Below the pieces are notes generated by a model, which did not search any database, was not told the DNA's origin, and saw only the letters and a program-made list of their open reading frames with translations. The translations under genes and the position numbers were made by a program. From JBGPYB01 sp041493035 (GTDB lineage Bacteria > Acidobacteriota > Vicinamibacteria > Fen-336): a stretch of 7,098 bases of DNA. The stretch covers positions 1 through 7,098 of the forward strand of contig JBGPYB010000202.1 in NCBI GenBank assembly GCA_041493035.1, read 5' to 3'. Below are positions 1 to 7,008 of this stretch, piece after piece. The number at the start of each line of letters is the position of its first letter. Positions within the stretch are counted from its first letter, which is position 1.

Positions 1-82
1 CCGCGACGAGCGTCGCCGTCCCCGCAAGCGAGCGGTCGAGGAACTGCCGCCGCGTGATGCCGTCTTCTTCCTTCGCGCCCAA
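1..82 (-). CDS. N-terminus of a Tat-exported protein, function unknown (partial, runs off left edge)
   Basis: The first 27 codons of a leftward gene are present. Residues 9-17 read ITRRQFLDR, a twin-arginine motif followed by FL, and then a small hydrophobic stretch (LAGTATLVA), which is the start of a Tat signal peptide. The product is therefore probably folded in the cytoplasm and exported, often with a cofactor. I chose the TTG at 82-80 because a GGAGG at 96-92 lies 9 nt upstream. An in-frame GTG at 91-89 directly abuts that GGAGG and is a poorer start. The mature domain is outside the window, so no family can be named. The gene follows the transporter stub by 29 bp on the same strand and may share its transcript. 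Confidence 0.7.
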   Translation of the reverse strand, partial: MGAKEEDGITRRQFLDRSLAGTATLVA

Positions 83-91
83 ATGTCCCAC

Positions 92-96
92 CCTCC
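92..96 (-). promoter_or_regulatory. Ribosome binding site deciding the TTG start at 82
   Basis: GGAGG on the minus strand lies 9 nt before TTG(82) and 0 nt before the in-frame GTG(91), which favours the TTG start. It is one half of a perfect 10-bp palindrome, CCTCCGGAGG (92-101). Confidence 0.55.
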
Positions 97-111
97 GGAG
101 GTTGGTCGAGG

Positions 112-228
112 CTAGCGCTCCGGTCCCGTGTCGTCAAGGCTCTCCTCGACGGCGATCTTGATGAGCAGGTAGGGGATCCCCCACAACACGGACACGGCGG
201 CGAAAGCGGCCCATCCTCGTGCGGTCAT
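112..228 (-). pseudogene. Truncated EamA/DMT-type transporter stub (first transmembrane helix only)
   Basis: A 38-codon open frame runs from ATG(228) to TAG(112). Residues 6-27 form one transmembrane segment, and the core SVLWGIPYLLIKIAVEE matches the first-helix signature of EamA-type drug/metabolite transporters (LWG, an aromatic, then IK and a small residue). Full family members have about 280-300 residues and ten helices. Here the similarity stops after about residue 29, the tail SLDDTGPER is hydrophilic and unlike the family, and the next gene begins 29 bp later. Neither other frame continues the family sequence. This looks like the leftover of a gene whose remainder was deleted or replaced. 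The alternative is a functional one-helix small membrane protein. The start lies 3 nt after the CocE-like stop, in the same frame, with only a poor ribosome binding site (GAGG 1 nt before ATG). Confidence 0.55.
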
Positions 229-231
229 GCC

Positions 232-2169
232 TCATGGAGTCTTGACAACAGGCAGCTCGATGAAGGTCGCCTGACCGGGTCCGTGGTGGACGCGCTGCAC
301 CGTCTTCTTGTAGTCCGCCGGCTTGGCCCAGAAGATGTTCGGGACGAAGGTCTGCGGGTTCCGGTCGTAGAGCGGGAACCAGCTCGACTGGACCTGCGCC
401 ATGATGCGATGTCCCGGCAGGAAGACGTGGTTGGCGGTCGGGAGGGCGAAGCGATAGAGGAGCGGCTGGTCGGCCGCAATGGGCTTGGCCACCTCGAAGC
501 TCTCGCGGTAGCGTCCACGGAAGATGTCCGCCGAAACCATCAGCTGATAGCCCCCGAGCCCCTTCTGGCCCGCGACCTCGTCGGGATAGAGGTCGATGAG
601 CTTCACGACCCAGTCGGCGTCGGTGCCGCTCGTGGAGGCGATCAGGTTCGCGATGGGCTGTCCACTGATCTTGACGGGGGCCGTCAGGACGTCGGAGGAG
701 AGCGCCACGACGTCGGGACGCCCCGAGGCCTCGCGCTGGTCGTCGACGAGCCACCGTGACCAGCTCCCGTCCTCATAGCCCGTCGGGTGAATGGGACGTG
801 CGCGGAAAGGGACCGGCTTGGCCGGGTCGGAGACGTACTCGTCGAACGGCACGCCGCCCGCCTTCGGAGCGGAGAAGCCGAGCTTCAGGTCGGCGTCGAA
901 ATAGAGGGGCGTCGGCTGGACCGAGCACCCGCTCGGACAGCCGGCCGGCCAGGCGGGGAGCCGGCGCCAGGCGTTCGTCCCTGTTTCGAAAGCGGTGACG
1001 GCGGACACGTCGGCCTTTGGGGCGCCGTCTTTCAGATATTGATCGAGGAAGGGGCGCAGGACCTCGCGACGGAAGTAGAGCCCAGTGTCGCTGCCAAATC
1101 GCAGGGCGCCCAACGAGCTGCCGTCGTGGATCTCCTGGCCGTGGTGCCAGGGACCGAGGACCAGGAACACCTTGTCGTTCCCTGCGTCCTTCGGCTTGAG
1201 GGCCTTGTAGAGTGCTATGGCGCCGTAGATGTCCTCCTGATCCCAGAGGCTGTCGACGAGCATCATCGGCACCTTCAGGGGGAGCGCCGCGAGCACCTTG
1301 TCCATCGCCTGATCGCGCCAGAAGGCGTCGTAGCTCGGATGCTCCAGGAGCTTCTTCCAGAAGCCAACCTGCTCGAGACCGTGGCGGCGCCCCAGCTCCC
1401 CCGCCGAGCCCGCCTCCAGGTACAAGTCGTAGTCGTCGAAGTGGCCCGACCACCACTTGACGTCCGACTTGCGGGTCGCCTCCTGGTCGTAGATGTAGGG
1501 CATGTTCTGCTGCCGGAAGGCGCCGTAGTGGAACCAATCGTCCCCCATCCAGCCGTCCACCATCGGATTCATGGGCACCGACACCTTGAGGGCCGGGTGG
1601 GGATTGACGAGGGCCATGAGCGGCAGGAAGCCGTCGTACGAGATGCCGAGGATGCCCACCTTGCCGTTGGTCTCCGGGACGTTCTTCACGAGCCAGTCGA
1701 TGGTGTCGTAGGTGTCGGTCGCGTGGTCGACCGCCGTGGGGTTCTGTGGTCCGCGGAGAGGGCGAGTCATCACGTAGTCCCCCTCGGACTCGTACTTGCC
1801 CCGCACGTCCTGGACGACGCGAATGTAGCCCCCTTCGACGATGACCTCCACGGCGTTGTCGTAGCCGTCGAGTACGGGTCCAAGATGCGAGCTTTCGGTG
1901 CGACCCGTCAGCTTGTTGGCTTCGTACGGAGTACGCGTCAGGAGAATGGGCGCGCCCTTGGCCCCTTTGGGAATCAGGATCACGGTGTGGAGCTTCACTC
2001 CGTCCCGCATCGGGATCATGACGTCGCGCCGAGCGTGGTCGAAGCTGTCGGTGACCGGCTGGAACTGGGCCGGCGTCTCGCTCGGTAGAGAGGACACCGG
2101 TTGGGCCGACGCGGGGCCGGCGAAGGCGACGGCCGCGAGGAGCGCAGGGAGGGGGACGATCGATCTCAT
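232..2169 (-). CDS. Secreted CocE/NonD family hydrolase (X-Pro dipeptidyl-peptidase / acylase type)
   Basis: 645 residues, a normal length for the family. These alpha/beta-hydrolases cleave esters or amides such as acyl-proline dipeptides, beta-lactam side chains or cocaine; the substrate cannot be told from sequence. Residues 1-22 are a Sec signal peptide ending ASA, with cleavage before Q23. The catalytic domain is about 40-390, with nucleophile S177 in GISYDG, probable acid D310 in SLWDQED and probable base H343 in GPWHHG. A helical cap lies at about 203-295 (NPMVDGWMGDDWFHYGAFRQ begins it), as in glutaryl-7-ACA acylase relatives. The C-terminal jelly-roll domain (about 400-640) is intact, with DADWVVKLIDLYPD at 517-530. 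C411 and C415 could form a disulfide after export. AGGAG at 2180-2176 lies 6 nt before ATG and supports the start. It is third in the leftward hydrolase block, 122 bp after the hexosaminidase. Confidence 0.93.
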   Translation of the reverse strand: MRSIVPLPALLAAVAFAGPASAQPVSSLPSETPAQFQPVTDSFDHARRDVMIPMRDGVKLHTVILIPKGAKGAPILLTRTPYEANKLTGRTESSHLGPVLDGYDNAVEVIVEGGYIRVVQDVRGKYESEGDYVMTRPLRGPQNPTAVDHATDTYDTIDWLVKNVPETNGKVGILGISYDGFLPLMALVNPHPALKVSVPMNPMVDGWMGDDWFHYGAFRQQNMPYIYDQEATRKSDVKWWSGHFDDYDLYLEAGSAGELGRRHGLEQVGFWKKLLEHPSYDAFWRDQAMDKVLAALPLKVPMMLVDSLWDQEDIYGAIALYKALKPKDAGNDKVFLVLGPWHHGQEIHDGSSLGALRFGSDTGLYFRREVLRPFLDQYLKDGAPKADVSAVTAFETGTNAWRRLPAWPAGCPSGCSVQPTPLYFDADLKLGFSAPKAGGVPFDEYVSDPAKPVPFRARPIHPTGYEDGSWSRWLVDDQREASGRPDVVALSSDVLTAPVKISGQPIANLIASTSGTDADWVVKLIDLYPDEVAGQKGLGGYQLMVSADIFRGRYRESFEVAKPIAADQPLLYRFALPTANHVFLPGHRIMAQVQSSWFPLYDRNPQTFVPNIFWAKPADYKKTVQRVHHGPGQATFIELPVVKTP

Positions 2170-2196
2170 GTGTTTCTCCTGGCGAAGAGCGTGGGC

Positions 2197-2225
2197 ACGC
2201 TACCCCTCGGGGACGGCAGGGTCAA
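2197..2225 (-). promoter_or_regulatory. Candidate sigma70-like promoter for the CocE-like gene
   Basis: Reading leftward, TTGACC (2225-2220) is followed after exactly 17 bp by TAGCGT (2202-2197). The -35 matches consensus at 5 of 6 positions and the -10 at 3 of 6. Initiation about 7 nt beyond would leave a leader of roughly 20 nt containing the AGGAG of the CocE-like gene. This is the only promoter-like pair I see in the 122-bp gap 2170-2291. The -10 is weak, so this is a suggestion only. Confidence 0.3.
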
Positions 2226-2291
2226 GACGCTCCCCAGGAACTTACGAGGGTTCAGGCAATGCTGGGGCCGGCCCCAAAGAAATAGTCCGCC

Positions 2292-4820
2292 TCAGGGGAC
2301 GCGAACCTCCGCGACGTGACCCTTGCGGCCGGTCGAATCGAAGGCGGCCACGCGCACGCGGCCCTTGGCCGGGATGGGGCCGCGGACTTCGAGGCTCTTG
2401 GACGTAGGCTCCTTGCCATCGGTGGTATAGCGCAGGACGAAGCCCGGGATCTGGAGGTTACAGAGGATCTGTCCCTCCACGACCTTCAGCCCCGGCGTGG
2501 GAATCCGGTAGTTGATTCCGGGATAGGCGCGGTCGAGGCGCGGTAGCTCCCGCCTCCCCAGTACGCCGACGAATTCGGACCACGCGTCCTGAGAGAGACT
2601 CGAGGCCCTGGTTTCGTCCGCCTCCCGCGCCCAAGCCGGGTCCGGCGCCCAGGCACGCTCGGCGAGGCCGAAAATCTTCGGCACCAGCATGTAGTCGATG
2701 CGCCTCTCGCCGCCGAGAGTCTCGGACCAGAGGCATCCCTCGATCCCCACGACGTTCGACCGGCCGTAGTCGGTCAGCCGGTCCTTGCCCACGAAGACGG
2801 CGCGGTCGATGGGGTTGCCGCTCCGGTCCTGGCGCACGTTCCGGTAGTAGTCGAAGGGGATGAACTCGAAAGGCTTGTCGACGTCGACGTAGCCTCCCCA
2901 GTCGAGCCCCGGCTCCTCCGGGTTCTTGTTGGAGGCGAGGTCGAAGTACAGGTTGCTGACAGGGGCGAGGACCACCTTGTAGCCGCCGTTGGCGAGGCGG
3001 TAGGCCAGGTCCTCGGCGCCGCCGCCCGGCACGTTGTTCCAGACATAGGCGCGCCAGCCGCGCCCCGCGAAATCGGGGTTGGGAATGTTCAAGGGCCTGT
3101 CGTCGATCCGCGTCTTCCGGACGCCGATCTCCTCCCATCCCGAGAGGGGAATGCCGTGGGGCTTCAGGATCTGGTCGACGCGGCCGTAGAACGTGAACCA
3201 GAGATCGTCGACGCTGGCAAGGTGGTGCTCCTTGAGGTAGGCCTGAACGGCGGGCGATTTCTCCCAGACTCCGGCGGGGACCTCGTCGCCCCCCATGTGG
3301 AGGTTGCGTAGGGGGACGCCGGCATCGCGGTGGAGCGCCACCAGGTCCTTCACCACCTGCTCGATGAACGCGTAGGTCGAAGGGAGCGCCGGGTTCATCA
3401 CGTTGTCGTGGTAGTTCTGTGCCGACGTGTAGACGGAGCGATCGCCCGGGTCGCTCAGGAGGAAGCGCCTCGCGCCGTCGGCGTCGCCGGCTCCGCTGAG
3501 CCTGCGAAAACGAGCCTCCATGGCCTTGACGGCCGCCCGGGCGTGGCCGGGCATCTCGATCTCGGGGATGACCTCGATGTACCGAGCGGCGGCGTACTTC
3601 AGGATCTCAGTGTAGTCGGCCTTCGTGTAGAAGCCGCTGCCGAAGGGATTGTCGACGTCGGGGCCGGAGCCGTAGGCTGGCGGCAGGAAGCCGCTGGAGC
3701 CGAGAGTGTGCCCTCGCCGGGCGCCGACAGCGGTCAGCTCCGGCAGGCTCGGCATCTCGATGCGCCATCCCTCGTCCTCGGTGAGATGGAAGTGGAAGGC
3801 GTTCAGCTTGTAGCGTGCCATCAGATCCAGCGTGCGCAGAACGGTGGCCTTCGGCTGGAAGTTGCGCGCCACGTCCAAGTGCAGCCCGCGATAGCCGAAG
3901 CGCGGGGCGTCGACGATCTTCAACGCGGGCAGGCTGAGTCCCTTCCCCAAGCTCTGCGGCGGAAGCAGGCTGCGCAACGATTGAACGCCGTAGAAGACTC
4001 CGGCGGCGGAGTTGCCCACGATAACAATCCCGTCCTTGGGATCGATGTCCAGGGAGTAGGCCTCAGGAGAATCCTGCCCTTCGACTCGGCCGATCTCGAG
4101 ACGGACTGTCGCCGCGGCGGGCTTGGCGGGAGCGGCGAAGTACGGACGAAGGAACTCCTTGACGCTGTCCGCCTCCGCCTTCAGCTCCGGGGCGGCGGTC
4201 ACCGCGGGTGGCGCCTGGATCACCAGATGACCCTCGCGCTTCTCCAGGCTCAACGGTGTCGGGAAGATCGGTGGCAGCGCCTCGGCGGCGACGTCGCGTA
4301 CGGCCTCGTTGAGCGCGTACTGGGCTTCCGGCGTCACGACGCGAGGATCCCGGCCTGATTGCGACGGGCGCTCGAAGGGCAGTGCCTTATAAGCCAGCGG
4401 CACGCCTTTGTCCGGGGCGTCGTCGAAGACGATGTACGGTCCCGTGGGCACGAAGCTGACGTTGACGACCAAGGGCGACAGGTACTCGAACTGCACGGTG
4501 GCACCGGGAGCGAGCCCCGCGAAATCCGGAGTTGGCACCAACCGGTGCAGATCACCGGTCAGGTTCTCGATGGAGGCGCCGCCCTTCACCGAGCCCGGCC
4601 GCGCGCCTTCCATGCCGCTGAAGTAGATCGCCCATCCCTGGCCGGCCAGCGGCTTCGTGCCGCGGTTGGTCAGGGTGAAGACGGCGCGGGACGCACCCTC
4701 GTCGGCCGGTCCGGCGAACACGTCCTCCTTCAGCTCCCACCGCAGCTCGAGAGACGACGTCTCAGCCGAGGCCACGGAGGCCACGAGGGTCAGAAGCAGG
4801 GCGGCAATGGCATAGCGCAT
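2292..4820 (-). CDS. Secreted beta-N-acetylhexosaminidase, chitobiase-type GH20
   Basis: 842 residues, close to bacterial chitobiases (about 850-890). It removes terminal GlcNAc (or GalNAc) from chitin oligomers, glycans or muropeptides by substrate-assisted retaining catalysis. Residues 1-19 are a Sec signal peptide (ASA before E20). Domains in order: CHB_HEX-like carbohydrate-binding domain (about 22-135), GH20b (about 185-290), GH20 TIM barrel (about 308-725) and a C-terminal chitobiase Ig-like domain (about 765-842, containing LRYTTDGKEPT). Active-site residues are visible: R311 in GYRGLHLDVARNF, HFHLTEDEGWRIE at 343-355, the pair D512-E513 in HMGGDE (E513 the acid/base, D512 orienting the acetamido group), W594, Y625 and EGCLWSE at 694-700. 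No residue looks missing. The ATG start is fixed by the signal peptide, although no good ribosome binding site precedes it: the AAGGAG at 4855-4850 is 29 nt away. It is second in the leftward block. Confidence 0.95.
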   Translation of the reverse strand: MRYAIAALLLTLVASVASAETSSLELRWELKEDVFAGPADEGASRAVFTLTNRGTKPLAGQGWAIYFSGMEGARPGSVKGGASIENLTGDLHRLVPTPDFAGLAPGATVQFEYLSPLVVNVSFVPTGPYIVFDDAPDKGVPLAYKALPFERPSQSGRDPRVVTPEAQYALNEAVRDVAAEALPPIFPTPLSLEKREGHLVIQAPPAVTAAPELKAEADSVKEFLRPYFAAPAKPAAATVRLEIGRVEGQDSPEAYSLDIDPKDGIVIVGNSAAGVFYGVQSLRSLLPPQSLGKGLSLPALKIVDAPRFGYRGLHLDVARNFQPKATVLRTLDLMARYKLNAFHFHLTEDEGWRIEMPSLPELTAVGARRGHTLGSSGFLPPAYGSGPDVDNPFGSGFYTKADYTEILKYAAARYIEVIPEIEMPGHARAAVKAMEARFRRLSGAGDADGARRFLLSDPGDRSVYTSAQNYHDNVMNPALPSTYAFIEQVVKDLVALHRDAGVPLRNLHMGGDEVPAGVWEKSPAVQAYLKEHHLASVDDLWFTFYGRVDQILKPHGIPLSGWEEIGVRKTRIDDRPLNIPNPDFAGRGWRAYVWNNVPGGGAEDLAYRLANGGYKVVLAPVSNLYFDLASNKNPEEPGLDWGGYVDVDKPFEFIPFDYYRNVRQDRSGNPIDRAVFVGKDRLTDYGRSNVVGIEGCLWSETLGGERRIDYMLVPKIFGLAERAWAPDPAWAREADETRASSLSQDAWSEFVGVLGRRELPRLDRAYPGINYRIPTPGLKVVEGQILCNLQIPGFVLRYTTDGKEPTSKSLEVRGPIPAKGRVRVAAFDSTGRKGHVAEVRVP

Positions 4821-4831
4821 GGGATTCCCAT
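4819..4831. repeat. 13-bp inverted repeat covering the hexosaminidase start codon
   Basis: ATGGGA-T-TCCCAT is a perfect inverted repeat, so each strand carries an ATG. In the leftward mRNA it could fold as AUGGG-AAU-CCCAU, placing the start codon beside or in a short stem. It may be chance, but it sits where initiation control would act. Confidence 0.35.
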
Positions 4832-4843
4832 TAGACCCGGGCT

Positions 4844-4866
4844 CGGGCTCTCCTTCAAGCGGCCCG
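4844..4866 (-). promoter_or_regulatory. Possible mRNA hairpin showing a Shine-Dalgarno sequence in its loop
   Basis: In the 57-bp gap between hydrolase and hexosaminidase, the leftward RNA can pair CGGGC (4866-4862) with GCCCG (4848-4844) around a 13-nt loop that contains AAGGAG (4855-4850). The stem is only 5 bp and the Shine-Dalgarno sequence is 29 nt from the AUG. Any role in coupled or regulated translation is inference. Confidence 0.25.
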
Positions 4867-4877
4867 TCTCGTCGCCC

Positions 4878-6431
<1,554 letters not shown>

Positions 6432-6436
6432 CGCAT

Positions 6437-6444
6437 CCCTCCCC
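6437..6444 (-). promoter_or_regulatory. Ribosome binding site deciding the serine hydrolase start
   Basis: GGGGAGGG on the minus strand ends 5 nt before ATG(6431). It argues for that ATG over the in-frame ATG at 6539-6537 and over the internal ATG 19 codons later. Confidence 0.75.
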
Positions 6445-6485
6445 TGAACACCCGCCCAAGTCTGTCGTCGTCGTCGACCGGTGTC

Positions 6486-6542
6486 CAGTGGCGAGTTGAT
6501 GCTCCCCTGCAACGACCGATATCTCGCTTGAAGTACCATTGA
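6486..6542 (+). pseudogene. Probable decayed 3' end of a HigB-type toxin gene
   Basis: Just before higA, where HigB normally ends, pieces of the HigB C-terminal pattern appear in two frames. CAG TGG CGA GTT (6486-6497) gives QWRV. After a shift, 6500-6532 reads CSPATTDISLE. After a further shift, TAC CAT TGA (6534-6542) gives YH and stop. Intact HigB toxins commonly end with QWR(I/V)CF..., then D(I/V)S(L/I)xDYH-stop, with the antitoxin ATG about 10 nt later, as here. Fewer residues than usual separate the first two pieces, so small deletions are also implied. No 5' part of the toxin exists: the upstream sequence is the leader of the divergent hydrolase gene. The match is short and read from memory of the family, so chance similarity is possible. 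Confidence 0.42.
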
Positions 6543-6543
6543 C

Positions 6544-6548
6544 GGAGG
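6544..6548 (+). promoter_or_regulatory. Ribosome binding site deciding the higA start
   Basis: GGAGG lies 5 nt before ATG(6554), so translation should begin there and not at the in-frame TTG at 6539, which lies upstream of this site. Confidence 0.75.
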
Positions 6549-6553
6549 AAGGC

Positions 6554-6856
6554 ATGAAGAAGACGGGGCGTCGGCTACCAGTCCATCCAGGCGAGATGCG
6601 GCGGGAGGATCTGCTGAAGCCTCTCGGAATCAGCATCAACCGCCTGGGGCGGGTGCGTGTGCCGGTCACTCGAATGAGCGAGATCGTCAACGGACGGCGA
6701 GGCGTCACTGCCGACACCGCTCTCAGGCCGGCCCGCTACTTCGGCACCACTCCGGAGTTCTGGATGAAACTTCAGGCAGCCTACGACCTGGGCTCCGTGG
6801 AGCGCGCCTCGGCTGATCGGATCGCTCGGGACGTCAATCCCCGCGAGGCCGCGTAA
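6554..6856 (+). CDS. higA: HigA-type antitoxin, XRE-family HTH, possibly impaired
   Basis: 100 residues, the normal size. HigA proteins bind and block the HigB ribosome-dependent mRNA interferase and repress their own operon through an XRE-type helix-turn-helix. The family pattern is clear: HPGE (11-14), KPLGISINRL (22-31), SEIVNGRRG (42-50), TADTALR (52-58), ARYFGTTPEFW (60-70) and the tail ARDVNPREAA. Against the usual pattern I see three oddities: R16 where a leucine is expected in HPGE(I/V)LRE, one residue fewer between N29 and VP (36-37) in helix 2 or its turn, and P59 where ALRLARYFG has leucine. Each falls in or near a helix of the DNA-binding domain. With the toxin apparently lost, this suggests relaxed selection, although such proteins can survive as orphan regulators. 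The gene converges on tRNA-Sec. Confidence 0.88.
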   Translation: MKKTGRRLPVHPGEMRREDLLKPLGISINRLGRVRVPVTRMSEIVNGRRGVTADTALRPARYFGTTPEFWMKLQAAYDLGSVERASADRIARDVNPREAA

Positions 6857-6867
6857 CGTCGCGGCCT
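6846..6867. terminator. Hairpin across the higA stop codon, possible bidirectional terminator
   Basis: AGGCCGCG (6846-6853) and CGCGGCCT (6860-6867) are perfectly complementary over 8 bp with a 6-nt loop that contains the TAA stop of higA. The hairpin lies between higA and the convergent tRNA-Sec gene, where a shared terminator would be useful. Neither side has a T tract, so intrinsic termination is uncertain. The rest of 6857-6908 shows nothing further. Confidence 0.35.
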
Positions 6868-6908
6868 TCGTCAGCGTCGCTCGTTGGGCGGCACCTCCAG
6901 GCTGGGGA

Positions 6909-7007
6909 TGGCGGAAGCGGGTGGGAATCGAACCCACCGTCCCTGGGGTTAGCCAGGGACCGGACGGCTTTGAAGGCCGGGCGGGTCACCAGACCCGAAT
7001 CGCTTCC
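6909..7007 (-). tRNA. selC: tRNA-Sec (anticodon UCA)
   Basis: 99 nt including encoded CCA (6911-6909). This tRNA is charged with serine, converted to Sec-tRNA by SelA and delivered to UGA codons by SelB. Visible hallmarks: acceptor GGAAGCG (7007-7001) paired with CGCTTCC; a 6-bp D stem CGGGTC/GACCCG with a tight 4-nt TGGT loop; anticodon loop CTTCAAA with TCA at 6973-6971; a long extra arm with 8-bp stem GTCCCTGG/CCAGGGAC and 6-nt loop; T arm GTGGG-TTCGATT-CCCAC; discriminator G. In the usual 8+5 layout the eighth acceptor pair is A-C and the outermost anticodon-stem pair is C-U, so two positions are unpaired. The upstream gene's stop codon ends 1 nt before the 5' end. No selA, selB or selenoprotein is recognised in the window. 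Confidence 0.96.
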
Positions 7008-7008
7008 C

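Noticed and set aside
787..2088. Long plus-strand open frame (433 codons) opposite the CocE-like gene
   Set aside because: Composition-driven antisense shadow: it has no recognisable domain and covers a clearly real gene with signal peptide and catalytic triad.
2264..2275. GGGGCCGGCCCC as a terminator after the hexosaminidase
   Set aside because: It is a loop-free palindrome giving at best a 4-bp stem, and no T tract follows in the direction of transcription.
3330..4358. 342-codon plus-strand open frame opposite the GH20 barrel
   Set aside because: It mirrors conserved hexosaminidase codons and shows no motif of its own.
6464..6478. GTC trinucleotide run ending in GTCGAC
   Set aside because: Only four units; ordinary for GC-rich DNA and not evidence of a repeat element.
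6432..6539. 36-residue N-terminal extension of the serine hydrolase
   Set aside because: It would put a long basic segment before the signal peptide and bypass the strong GGGGAGGG site at 6444-6437.
6539..6553. TTG start at 6539 for the antitoxin
   Set aside because: The GGAGG at 6544-6548 is downstream of this TTG and correctly spaced for ATG(6554).
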